Notes under the pieces: generated by a model | What the model was told of the DNA's origin: nothing | The model's database searches: none | What the model saw: only the letters and a program-made list of their open reading frames with translations | NCBI RefSeq assembly: GCF_013618625.1 | Contig: NZ_JABRWO010000022.1 | Span: 1-47,936, forward strand | Length of the DNA: 47,936 nucleotides | Source: Bremerella alba | GTDB taxonomy: Bacteria; Planctomycetota; Planctomycetia; Pirellulales; Pirellulaceae | Reading direction: 5' to 3' | Program-made: the position numbers and the translations under genes | In this document: positions 1 to 8,413 of the stretch, piece after piece | How positions within the stretch are numbered: position 1 is the first letter of the stretch | Layout: the number at the start of each line of letters is the position of its first letter

Positions 1-2
1 GC

Positions 3-1487
3 GGTGGAGGTGGCGGCGTGTTTGCCGTGGCTGACGAAAAAGCTGTCTCCAAGGTCGAGGACGTGAAAGCTGTCCAAAAGCCAGCTGCAGATGCTTCGGC
101 CAAACCAGCCGAAGTGGAGCAGGAAGCTTTCATCTTGAAGGTCAACGAAGGTGAAACTCGTCTTCAAGCTTGGGAGCGAGCCTTTGATTCTGGAGTAACG
201 ATTCCTGCGATCACCGTGCGAAGTGAAGTCCGTCGAGCGATGGCTTCCAAACGTTACAGTGATGTTACTGGGGTCATTCAGCTTGCTTTGCGAGACGGTC
301 AGCTTCAGCCTTGGATGTACGAAGCAATGGCCCTGGCAATGCAGCTGGATCATGCCCCCAAGCAAGAGATCGAACGGGCATTGATGAGTGCCATCGACTT
401 CTCGAGTGGACCGAACCACATGCTTGTTGTCGCTTCTCTGATGTCGCGATTAAATTTAGATGCCCGAGCTTTGAAGCTTTATCAAGATGTCGCTCAGATG
501 GAACCGCTGCGACCAGAGCCTTATTCCTGGGGCTTGAAAGCTGCTAAGCGTTTAGAAGACGAAGAAGCGATTCGCTGGGCCTGCATTGGAATTCTCTCGC
601 AGGAATGGCCAAAAGAACAACTCGATATTCGTCAGGAAGCTTTCAATACCGCCAAAGCACAGCTCCAGCAGTTGCTTGCGGACAAGAAGAATGATGTGGC
701 CGAGCAGTTCAACGAGCGTATCCGTGAAGCACTTGTTCGCGATGCGATTGTGAAAGTGACCTGGTCGGGGCAATCTGACCTGGACTTAATCATCGAGGAA
801 CCAAGCGGAAGCGTTTGCTCGCAGCACAATCCGCGAACCATCTCGGGTGGTATTTTCCTGGGTGATGCGGTCTCGTCTCTAGGGGATGCTGGTACGGATG
901 GTGCCTACGAGGCCTACGTTGTCCCCAAGGGTTTCAAGGGTGATTACAAGATGCTCGTTCGCAAGATTTGGGGCGATGTGACTGCCGGTAAGATCACCGT
1001 TGATGTGTTCACCAACTATGGAACGGAAGACCAACGGCACGAGCGACAGCAGCTGGAATTGGGTAAAGACGGAGCACTCGTGACGTTCACCGTACCGGAA
1101 GGCCGGCGAACAGAGAGTCTGTCAGAACAACAAGTTCAGGTTGCTGTGGAAACCCAAGCTGCAATGACTCGCGAGTTGGTTGCTGCAAAGCTGAATAGTG
1201 CTTCGGAGGGTTCGACCGCTTCGGAAGAATACGTTTCAGACGTCGACAAAGGATCGAACGATTTCGTTCGCCGGGTCCGAAATTCAGTCGGTTACCGTCC
1301 GGTGATCACGACGCTTCCTGAAGGTACGAACTTCTCCGCATTCGCTGTGGTTTCGGCCGACCGTCGCTACGTGCGATTTAACGGCACGCCACTGTTCTCT
1401 TCGATCGGTGAAGTTGTCTCGTACACCTTCCAGGGGACCAATACTGGTGCCATGGATACCACCGGTGGGAATACTGGCATCCAATAA
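3..1487 (+). CDS. 3' part of a secreted or surface protein with a YfaP/DUF2135-like domain (5' end outside window)
   Basis: The frame is open back to base 3 and reads a poly-glycine run just before the first in-window GTG (18), so the gene very probably begins before the window. What is visible is a Gly-rich linker, a Lys/Ala/Glu-rich stretch, a helical TPR-like region (about residues 60-230 from the GTG), then a beta-rich segment. That segment, with 'DAIVKVTWSGQSDLDLIIEEPSG' split around a Trp and Asp-rich strand and a later 'GTDGAYEAYVVPKGFKGDY', resembles YfaP/DUF2135 domains of planctomycete VWA-type proteins. No catalytic residues are recognised. The role is unknown; a large envelope or secreted protein is an inference. 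It converges on tsaD with a 44-nt spacer. Confidence 0.6.
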   Translation, partial: GGGGGVFAVADEKAVSKVEDVKAVQKPAADASAKPAEVEQEAFILKVNEGETRLQAWERAFDSGVTIPAITVRSEVRRAMASKRYSDVTGVIQLALRDGQLQPWMYEAMALAMQLDHAPKQEIERALMSAIDFSSGPNHMLVVASLMSRLNLDARALKLYQDVAQMEPLRPEPYSWGLKAAKRLEDEEAIRWACIGILSQEWPKEQLDIRQEAFNTAKAQLQQLLADKKNDVAEQFNERIREALVRDAIVKVTWSGQSDLDLIIEEPSGSVCSQHNPRTISGGIFLGDAVSSLGDAGTDGAYEAYVVPKGFKGDYKMLVRKIWGDVTAGKITVDVFTNYGTEDQRHERQQLELGKDGALVTFTVPEGRRTESLSEQQVQVAVETQAAMTRELVAAKLNSASEGSTASEEYVSDVDKGSNDFVRRVRNSVGYRPVITTLPEGTNFSAFAVVSADRRYVRFNGTPLFSSIGEVVSYTFQGTNTGAMDTTGGNTGIQ

Positions 1488-1498
1488 TCGTGACGGCT

Positions 1499-1519
1499 GA
1501 GCCAGTGGCTCTGTCTTTT
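1499..1519 (+). terminator. weak candidate terminator after the YfaP-like gene
   Basis: A short GC-containing inverted repeat (GAGCC-AGT-GGCTC) 11 nt after the stop codon is followed by a short T stretch (1516-1519). The stem is only 5 bp, so it is a weak intrinsic terminator candidate. Its position between convergent genes supports it. Confidence 0.35.
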
Positions 1520-1531
1520 GCGGATGTGCTT

Positions 1532-2554
1532 TTAATTACGAATTAAGCCGGGCAACGCGTCGAGCGAGAGATCGTCGACCTGCCCGGCTTTTATTTTTTC
1601 TACAGCGATCGCGCCTAAGACGGCATTATCAGTGCACAAGTGCATGGGAGCGATTAGCAGCTCTCCGCCGGTAGCTGCCACTTCTTCTTCCAAGGCCGCA
1701 CGGAATCGTCTGTTCGCAGCGACACCACCTCCGACACAAATCCGCTGAATCCCTGTCGTCTTCATGGCCTGCATCGTCTTTCCCACCAGGCAATCGATGA
1801 CCGCCTGTTCGAAGCTTGCCGCGATATCCGCTTTGCGTTGGTCGTCGATAGTCAACGATTTGAAGTCGACAGCGCCAGGACCGGCAATCTCGTATCGCAC
1901 CGCCGTTTTCAGTCCGCTAAAACTGAAGTCGAGTCGGGATGAATCTTTCAGAAACGGGCGTGGAAATGCGAAAGCTTTCGGATTTCCGTTCATGGCACAC
2001 TTCGAGAGCGAGGGGCCACCTGGGTACGGTAGTCCTAGCATCGATGCAACTTTGTCAAACGATTCACCTGCCGCGTCGTCGATTGTTCCTCCGAGAGGCT
2101 CGAAGTCGAAAGGGCTTTTGCAGTGGTAAATTGTCGAGTGACCCCCACTGATGATCAGCCCAATGCAGGGGAAAATAGGTCTTTGGAAAGCGACCTGACA
2201 CGCATAGATATGCCCTTGCAGGTGATTGATGCCGATCAGCGGCTTGTCGAGAAGCCATGCCAGGGTCTTGGCCGCAGTGACGCCGACTAAAAGTGAGCCA
2301 GCGAGCCCCGGCATATTCGCGACGGCAACGGCATCGATATCCGCCAATTGGATATTCGCTTTAAGGATTGCCTCGTCGATTACAGGCAAGCATCGTTCCA
2401 GGTGAGCCCGGGCGGCAATTTCGGGAACGACTCCGGCAAACCTTTGATGGAGTTCATCCTGTGAAGCTACGACCGAAGAAAGTACCTGTAGATCATCGGT
2501 GATAACGGCTGCGGCTGTCTCATCGCAGGTCGATTCAATCGTCAGTATTTTCAT
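1532..2554 (-). CDS. tsaD: tRNA N6-adenosine threonylcarbamoyltransferase TsaD
   Basis: 340 aa, the usual TsaD length. It transfers the threonylcarbamoyl group from TC-AMP to A37 of ANN-decoding tRNAs in the cytoplasm, working with TsaB and TsaE, which are not in this window. The N-terminus MKILTIESTCDETAAAV is the family signature. The metal-binding HxxxH motif is seen as NHLQGHIYA near residue 110, and the ASKHA-fold nucleotide-binding segments GGGVAANRRFR and LISGGHS are present. It lies 17 nt downstream of the S41 protease gene on the same strand, so the two may be co-transcribed. The assignment rests on family motifs and is firm. Confidence 0.96.
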   Translation of the reverse strand: MKILTIESTCDETAAAVITDDLQVLSSVVASQDELHQRFAGVVPEIAARAHLERCLPVIDEAILKANIQLADIDAVAVANMPGLAGSLLVGVTAAKTLAWLLDKPLIGINHLQGHIYACQVAFQRPIFPCIGLIISGGHSTIYHCKSPFDFEPLGGTIDDAAGESFDKVASMLGLPYPGGPSLSKCAMNGNPKAFAFPRPFLKDSSRLDFSFSGLKTAVRYEIAGPGAVDFKSLTIDDQRKADIAASFEQAVIDCLVGKTMQAMKTTGIQRICVGGGVAANRRFRAALEEEVAATGGELLIAPMHLCTDNAVLGAIAVEKIKAGQVDDLSLDALPGLIRN

Positions 2555-2571
2555 CGCTTGAGCGTTGCGGT

Positions 2572-3915
2572 TCAGGAAGAAGAAATCTCCGCCTTGAGGT
2601 GTTCGAGCCCTTTGCTTAACACCGGGTCGGTTTCAGAAAGTACCGATTGTGGGGCCGGCGGGTGTGGAATGATCGTATCCTGATCCCGCATCCGACGGTA
2701 GGTATGGTAGGCCACTTTCTGCTCTCGGCTCAACTTTACATCCTGGCCTTCGTCCGGAGAGACTCCCCACTTGTCGCTGTCCGTATCCCCTTCGAATCGG
2801 TGGATCTTTTCGCCGCTGGGACGCTGGTAGCCGGCAGTCGTAAGCTTCAAAGCACTTTTACCTTCCTCAAGTTCGACGATGTTCTGAACGCTACCCTTGC
2901 CCCAGCTTCGTTCGCCAACGATCGTGGCTCGATCGTGATCTTGCAGGCACGCCGACAAAATTTCACTGGCACTAGCGCTGTAGTGGTCGATTAAAATGAC
3001 CATCGGAAAGTCTGGCAATGTTCCGTCTTTTTCTGCTGTCCATACTCGTTTGGGGGAATTTCGCCCTTCGGTGCTAACGATCTTGCCTTCTTCGATAAAC
3101 ATGTCGCAGATCTCAACCGCCGAGGTTAAGAGTCCGCCGGGATTGGATCGAAGATCGAGCACAAGCCCCTTCATTCCGTCATCCAAAAGTCGAGTGATTG
3201 CCTGATGCAAATCATCGGCAGTATGCCGGCTGAACGCAGAAACCCGAACGTACCCGATCTTATCGGCATGATCGAACATAAAGTCCCAGGTGCCCCCCTC
3301 CAGGCGTTCGTCACCAAGCACCGTTTCAATCTGAACCAGTTCGCGGCGAACGGTGACTTTCTCGCTGGTGAAAGTACTAGGGTGATAGACGGTCATCGTG
3401 ACATCGGTGCCGATCGGTCCTTTGAGCTTTTTGATGGCATCATCGATCGTCAGGCCTTTGGTCTCTTCCCCTTCAATATGCGTGATGCGATCTCCGGCGA
3501 TAATTCCGGCCTCGTAAGCTGGCGTTCCGAACAATGGGCTCGTGACGACCAATTGCCCGTCTCGTGTAGAAACTTGAATGCCGATACCACCGAACTCGCT
3601 CTCTACGCCCGTCTTGAAGCGTTCGAGATCTTCCGGAGCGATATAATTGGAATAGGGGTCCAGTTTGGAGATTACGCCCCGAATGGCGGCTTCCATCAAC
3701 TCTCGACGGTCCACGTCCTTGACGTAATTCCGGTCGACCTGATCGAGCGTATCCGCGAATAGCTGAATCAGCTCGACATACTCTTCGTCAACATTGGCAT
3801 AGACGTTGTCAGGATCGGTTGGGTCTTCGCTCTTGGCGACTTCCACTGCGGTTGCAAGATTGGACGTTCCGAAGGCCAGAATCAGAACGAACAGCAAGTG
3901 GTTTTTCCACGGCAT
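2572..3915 (-). CDS. S41 family C-terminal processing peptidase (CtpA/Prc type) with PDZ domain
   Basis: 447 aa with an N-terminal signal peptide (about residues 1-23, ending LATAVEVA), so it acts outside the cytoplasmic membrane. After a helical segment (about 35-90) comes a PDZ domain (about 105-190, with GIGIQV and AGIIAGDRI), then the S41 domain with LVLDLRSNPGG. The catalytic Ser is in SASASEIL and the general-base Lys in GERSWGKGS. Family members trim C-terminal tails of periplasmic and membrane proteins; the substrate here is unknown. It is followed by tsaD on the same strand. Confidence 0.92.
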   Translation of the reverse strand: MPWKNHLLFVLILAFGTSNLATAVEVAKSEDPTDPDNVYANVDEEYVELIQLFADTLDQVDRNYVKDVDRRELMEAAIRGVISKLDPYSNYIAPEDLERFKTGVESEFGGIGIQVSTRDGQLVVTSPLFGTPAYEAGIIAGDRITHIEGEETKGLTIDDAIKKLKGPIGTDVTMTVYHPSTFTSEKVTVRRELVQIETVLGDERLEGGTWDFMFDHADKIGYVRVSAFSRHTADDLHQAITRLLDDGMKGLVLDLRSNPGGLLTSAVEICDMFIEEGKIVSTEGRNSPKRVWTAEKDGTLPDFPMVILIDHYSASASEILSACLQDHDRATIVGERSWGKGSVQNIVELEEGKSALKLTTAGYQRPSGEKIHRFEGDTDSDKWGVSPDEGQDVKLSREQKVAYHTYRRMRDQDTIIPHPPAPQSVLSETDPVLSKGLEHLKAEISSS

Positions 3916-4045
3916 GGAATGGTATCCTCACCTGAATGATTGAAGGGCTTGCGCGAAAAGGACCGAAAAACATACGATTGCGATCTGGGAGAAATTATAG
4001 AACCCAGAGAAACCTGCGGCAATTGAAAGACTGGGCGGTCGGCGA

Positions 4046-5149
4046 TTAGAAGTCGTACCAGATACCGAAGCCAATTTGCTGTTCAAAGTTATCGTAGAAC
4101 GAGTTCTGGGTACTATCTCCATTGTGATAATGAAGGCCCATTCGCAGAGTTCGTCCAGGAATGTCTCCAACCCAGGCCCACCCGGCTTGCACGACAAAGC
4201 TACCACCGAAGTTCACTTCCTGACGCAAGTGGGTTCCTATGGCGACAAAGGGTTCCCCCCACGGACTAGTTCGCTCGTTGGGAGCCCATTCGATACCGAA
4301 TTGAAATTCCCAAGGATCGGCGACCAAATGGTAAAACGCCCAGCCTGCTTCACCATAGACTCTTAGCCTCGGAGTGAAGTAATACGAATGCCCAAAGATA
4401 ATTAGGTCGTGGGCATAGTTTAAACGGTCATAGCCAGGGTTCTTTAGCAGAAACTCGTCTCCCAAATGGGAACTCAAGTGGTAATAGCCGAATCTTGAGC
4501 GATGGCGTGGATCGGCGGCGTAGCTCCATGTAAGCTGCGTTCCGGCGCGGAAATCGGCTGATCGAACGTCAACATCTTCGGGGATATCAAGACGTACGTG
4601 AGACGATCCTTCCACGTCCCACTGAATACCATCCGACAGAAACGAGGAATCACGTCCATATCGCAAAACACCAAAGCGTCCGCCCAGGTTGCCGTCCAGC
4701 ATCCAATTGTCGTCGGTGATTTTTACCAGCTGAGCAGACAGACGAGATTCTTTTTGCCCGGTTAGATACGACTTGTAGACCATCCCTTTAGGAAGAACGG
4801 TCCATTCGTAAGGAGCCTCTTCTTCAACCACAGTGATTGGCCGTTGGTAAACCGAATCGGGATAGGTCGGCTCTACCCAAGGAACTTGGCCGGGACCTGG
4901 TTGATTGATCATCGTAAGGCCGCTTTCGACTACGGGTTGTCCAAGCGGATTATCGTAGGCGACTGACCGGATTTGAGGTGTCCGTTCATCTGTGGGAAAA
5001 TCAAGAATGGGTTCCAGGTAAGGGGATCTTTGTCCTGGGAACATATTCGTTGGGTCAGGCCAACCCAGTCCGGTCTGCGCACTAGCCCACGACGGGAGCG
5101 CGAAGCTGCTTAGAATCAAAATGACTGCGAGCCGGACGTTTAATATCAT
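4046..5149 (-). CDS. DUF1207-like secreted beta-rich protein
   Basis: 367 aa from the ATG at 5149, chosen because it starts a good signal peptide (residues 1-24, cleavage near SWASA|QTG). Upstream ATGs (5176, 5203, 5275) are in frame but would bury the signal. The mature protein has repeated aromatic, alternating strands (for example WSYAADPRHRSRFGYYH and FGIGIWYDF at the end) that suggest an outer-membrane or surface beta-barrel. The block LPKGMVYKSYLTGQKESR matches what I recall of the DUF1207 family common in planctomycetes. The terminal aromatic residue fits a barrel-type C-terminus. The function is unknown. Confidence 0.68.
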   Translation of the reverse strand: MILNVRLAVILILSSFALPSWASAQTGLGWPDPTNMFPGQRSPYLEPILDFPTDERTPQIRSVAYDNPLGQPVVESGLTMINQPGPGQVPWVEPTYPDSVYQRPITVVEEEAPYEWTVLPKGMVYKSYLTGQKESRLSAQLVKITDDNWMLDGNLGGRFGVLRYGRDSSFLSDGIQWDVEGSSHVRLDIPEDVDVRSADFRAGTQLTWSYAADPRHRSRFGYYHLSSHLGDEFLLKNPGYDRLNYAHDLIIFGHSYYFTPRLRVYGEAGWAFYHLVADPWEFQFGIEWAPNERTSPWGEPFVAIGTHLRQEVNFGGSFVVQAGWAWVGDIPGRTLRMGLHYHNGDSTQNSFYDNFEQQIGFGIWYDF

Positions 5150-5343
5150 CGCAAGGTGGGGAGTACCTGATAGCATTTTGTTTAATACATCCGTGATAAC
5201 CATGCTTATCGGCATAATCGGGTACCGAGGATGACAGCGAAGTGTAACGAGGTGCAAGGTGGACCCCAAGATCACTTTTTATCAAAATAGTGCATTGGTA
5301 AACTAAATTCAAACACTCGTGTTTTAGACAAGAAACGGCTTTC

Positions 5344-5676
5344 ATGGTTCTCTTAGAATTCAGTATGTCTCCTCTTAATAAAGGAGACTCTGTGAGCGAA
5401 TACGTCGCTCGAAGTTTAAAAATTATCGCTGCTAGCGGGCTCGATTATCGCTTGCATGCGATGGGCACAATCATCGAGGGAGAGATTGATGAGGTGCTAG
5501 CTGTTATGCAGAAATGCTTGGAAGCAATGGCCGAAGACTGCGATCGTGTAACGTGTACGGCTAAGCTGGACTATCGTCGAGGTTACCAAGGTCGGCTCAA
5601 CTCGAAGGTCCAAAGTGTTTTAGAAAAGGTGGATGTCTCCTTGAAGACGATTCAGCCTCCTAGCACACCGGAATAG
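5344..5676 (+). CDS. MTH1187/YqgV family thiamine-binding-like protein
   Basis: 110 aa with ferredoxin-like alternating strands and helices. The N-terminal VLLEFSMSPLNKGDSVSEYVA, the central YRLHAMGTIIEGE and the C-terminal basic segment DYRRGYQGRL are hallmarks of the UPF0045/MTH1187 family, in which relatives bind thiamine or a similar small ligand as dimers or tetramers. A metabolic role here is not shown. The next gene (L-2-hydroxyglutarate oxidase) starts 14 nt downstream, so the two are probably one transcript. No thiamine genes are nearby. Confidence 0.8.
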   Translation: MVLLEFSMSPLNKGDSVSEYVARSLKIIAASGLDYRLHAMGTIIEGEIDEVLAVMQKCLEAMAEDCDRVTCTAKLDYRRGYQGRLNSKVQSVLEKVDVSLKTIQPPSTPE

Positions 5677-5690
5677 GAATCGGCCCAAGT

Positions 5691-6899
5691 ATGGATACGC
5701 CTGAAGTAGACGTTGTTGTGGTGGGTGGCGGAATCATCGGTCTGGCGACTGCTTACCAAATCTCGCGCCGTTTTCCTGAGCATCAAGTCATCGTGCTTGA
5801 GAAAGAGAAGGTGCTCGCTCTGCATCAGTCTGGCCGTAACTCGGGGGTGCTCCATTCGGGGATTTACTATCGGGCAGACTCGCTGAAGTCCGCTAATTGC
5901 CGGGACGGGCGATTGGCAATGCAAACCTTCTGCGAGCAATATGATATTCCTCACGAGATCTGTGGCAAAGTCATCGTCGCGACCGATGAGAGCGAATTGG
6001 GACGCCTCGACGAGATCTATCAGCGGGGCCAATTCAATGGCATCGAGTGTGCCAAACTAAACGCCGATCAGCTACGGGCCCTCGAACCTTACTGCAGGGG
6101 AATCGCTGCGATCCACGTCAAGTCCGCTGGAATTGTTGACTACCGCCGCGTTTGCTTTCGACTTTGTGAGTTAATCCTCGAAAGTGGTGGAGCGATTCAT
6201 ACAGACACCCGGTTGCTAGGTGTTTCGCAGCTCAAAAGGCAGATTGTTCTCGAAACTACCAATGGATCGTTTCAGACTTCACTCTTGGTCAATTGTGCCG
6301 GTTTGCAAAGCGATCGAGTCGCGAAAATGTGCGGGCATCAACCCGAAGTAAAAATCGTTCCTTTCCGGGGTGAATATTACGAGCTTTCGGAAAATGCACA
6401 GCATCTGTGTCAAAACCTGATCTATCCTGTGCCAGACCCTGCGTTTCCCTTTCTAGGTATTCACGTCACGCGAACGACCTTTGGTACCGTTGAATGCGGT
6501 CCGAATGCGGTTTTGGCATTTGCTCGCGAAGGGTATCGCAAATGGGATGTTAATTGGCAAGATCTATGGGACGCCGTCGGATATCGTGGTTTTCACAAGC
6601 TCGCCGCAAAGCATTGGAGTGTTGGCATCGAGGAGATGCGCCGCTCCTATTTTCAGTCGGCTTTTCTCGCTTCACTTCAACGACTTATTCCCGCCGTAAG
6701 AGCCCAGGACTTGCTGCCGGGAACTTCGGGGGTTCGAGCCCAGGCTTTGCGAAATGATGGATCGCTCGTCGATGATTTCGTCATTCAGAAGGAAGGCAAC
6801 TTCATCCACGTTCTCAACGCTCCGAGTCCAGCTGCGACCGCGTCCTTGAATATTGGTGCTTTCATTGCCGAGCAGTCGGCCGATGTTTTGGACTTCTAA
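5691..6899 (+). CDS. lhgO: L-2-hydroxyglutarate oxidase (LhgO-type FAD enzyme)
   Basis: 402 aa, the usual length of the family. It oxidises L-2-hydroxyglutarate to 2-oxoglutarate with FAD and removes a by-product of malate/lactate dehydrogenases. The N-terminal dinucleotide fold is clear: DVVVVGGGIIGLATAY, then the acidic strand end VIVLEKE. The block HQSGRNSGVLHSGIYY is the conserved DAO-family segment that lines the flavin in LhgO, and the C-terminal LNAPSPAATASLNIG is typical. It follows the thiamine-binding-like gene closely. Its natural electron acceptor (oxygen or quinone) cannot be read from the sequence. Confidence 0.9.
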   Translation: MDTPEVDVVVVGGGIIGLATAYQISRRFPEHQVIVLEKEKVLALHQSGRNSGVLHSGIYYRADSLKSANCRDGRLAMQTFCEQYDIPHEICGKVIVATDESELGRLDEIYQRGQFNGIECAKLNADQLRALEPYCRGIAAIHVKSAGIVDYRRVCFRLCELILESGGAIHTDTRLLGVSQLKRQIVLETTNGSFQTSLLVNCAGLQSDRVAKMCGHQPEVKIVPFRGEYYELSENAQHLCQNLIYPVPDPAFPFLGIHVTRTTFGTVECGPNAVLAFAREGYRKWDVNWQDLWDAVGYRGFHKLAAKHWSVGIEEMRRSYFQSAFLASLQRLIPAVRAQDLLPGTSGVRAQALRNDGSLVDDFVIQKEGNFIHVLNAPSPAATASLNIGAFIAEQSADVLDF

Positions 6900-6973
6900 G
6901 GGTGAACCTCCAGACGACCAACGGGGACTAATGCGTTCGAAGAAGTAAATGAACGAATCAATACGAGGGCATC

Positions 6974-8374
6974 ATGAATCGTCGTCAGTTAACACAGTTG
7001 GGAGTTCCGGAATACGCTTTGGCCGAAGCGGTTAAGGCGGTATCGAGCGCGGCTACCACCCACCGACTGCGAGGTGCGGATTTGAAGCGGCAGGTGAAGG
7101 AGGTTCTCGCTGCGCCGAATGATTTCGTGAATGATCCGTGCTACGGGTCATTGGCCACGACGCTGACGGAAGACCAGACGATCGAGCCACTTCGTGAAAA
7201 CGTCGGCTATCGTACCTGGGGTGAAGACATCGATGAGATGGCTCATGCGCAAATGCGGGAAGCATGTAAATTGCCTCATGCGTCGGGCGCTGCACTCATG
7301 CCGGATGCTCACTTGGGATATGGTTTGCCGATTGGTGGTGTCATAGCCATGGAAGGGGCCGTTGTGCCCTATGCGGTTGGTGTCGACATCGCGTGCCGCA
7401 TGAAGCTCAGCGTCTTGGACATGAAGTTGGAAACTCTCGATTCTCGCTTCAAGGACTTCTGCCGAGCGCTCGAAAATGGAACGCGGTTCGGCGTTGGATC
7501 GGTCCATCAGAAGCCACAACAGCACGAGGTCATGGACGAAAACTGGAACATCACGAAAGTCACACGCCAGTCGAAGGACAAGGCTTGGAAACAATTGGGA
7601 ACGTCAGGTTCAGGGAATCACTTCGCTGAATTCGGCGTTCTGACGATCGGCGAAGGTGACACTGCTGGAGATTCGTTCGCATTGGAGCCAGGCGAGTATG
7701 TCGCGTTGCTGAGCCACAGCGGAAGCCGTGGCGCGGGAGCGACAGTTTGTAACACCTACAGTAACATCGCGCGTACCAAGTTGCCTAAAAAGTATGAGGC
7801 ATTGAAAAACCTGGCTTGGTTGACGTTGGAAAGTGAAGAAGGTCAGGAGTACTGGGAAGCCATGAACTTAATGGGTCGCTATGCCGCAGCGAATCACGAA
7901 GTGATCCACCGTCTGGTAAGTGAACTCTTAGGCGCCGAGATCATCGCAGGTGTCGAGAACCATCACAACTTTGCCTGGAAGGAGAAGCACAATGGGCGAG
8001 AGATGATTGTCCACCGCAAAGGAGCAACTCCGGCCGGTGAGGGAGTGCTGGGGGTGATTCCTGGATCTATGGGTACGCCTGGGTTCGTCGTGCGCGGTAA
8101 GGGAGCGGCGAGTAGCTTTGACTCAGCATCTCATGGCGCAGGTCGCTGCATGTCACGAAAGAAGGCGAAAGATACGTTTCGTATTCAAAACACGCGGCAG
8201 GAACTCAAGGAAAAGGGAGTGCACATTTTATCGGCTGGATCAGACGAAGTCCCGGGTGTCTACAAAGACATTCATGAAGTCATGGCGGCCCAGAGCGATC
8301 TGGTCGATATCGTAGGACGCTTCGACCCGAAGATTGTCAAAATGTGCGGCGACGGAAGCCGGGCCGAGGATTAA
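6974..8374 (+). CDS. rtcB: RtcB family RNA ligase
   Basis: 466 aa. RtcB joins RNA 2',3'-cyclic phosphate or 3'-phosphate ends to 5'-OH ends with GTP and Mn2+. Seen motifs are DAHLGYGLPIGGVI, GVDIACRMKL with the metal-binding Cys, GSGNHFAEFG, LSHSGSRGAG, VENHHNFAWKE, and the C-terminal SHGAGRCMSRKKA that contains the guanylated His in the family. It is longer than the roughly 410-aa E. coli enzyme, mainly through an N-terminal stretch of about 60-90 residues before the first conserved block. No RtcA or archease gene flanks it. It converges on the sulfatase gene. Confidence 0.9.
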   Translation: MNRRQLTQLGVPEYALAEAVKAVSSAATTHRLRGADLKRQVKEVLAAPNDFVNDPCYGSLATTLTEDQTIEPLRENVGYRTWGEDIDEMAHAQMREACKLPHASGAALMPDAHLGYGLPIGGVIAMEGAVVPYAVGVDIACRMKLSVLDMKLETLDSRFKDFCRALENGTRFGVGSVHQKPQQHEVMDENWNITKVTRQSKDKAWKQLGTSGSGNHFAEFGVLTIGEGDTAGDSFALEPGEYVALLSHSGSRGAGATVCNTYSNIARTKLPKKYEALKNLAWLTLESEEGQEYWEAMNLMGRYAAANHEVIHRLVSELLGAEIIAGVENHHNFAWKEKHNGREMIVHRKGATPAGEGVLGVIPGSMGTPGFVVRGKGAASSFDSASHGAGRCMSRKKAKDTFRIQNTRQELKEKGVHILSAGSDEVPGVYKDIHEVMAAQSDLVDIVGRFDPKIVKMCGDGSRAED

Positions 8375-8413
8375 CTCGGCCTTGGGCTTCGTGTTGAGCC
8401 TACCGAATAGCCA

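Noticed and set aside
1549-1588. Inverted repeat near the tsaD stop (CCGGGCA and TGCCCGG)
   Set aside because: It lies inside the coding sequence of tsaD and has no T-run, so it is not a convincing terminator.
3205-3762. 185-aa open frame on + opposite the S41 protease
   Set aside because: Lies entirely within a conserved protease gene; no domain seen.
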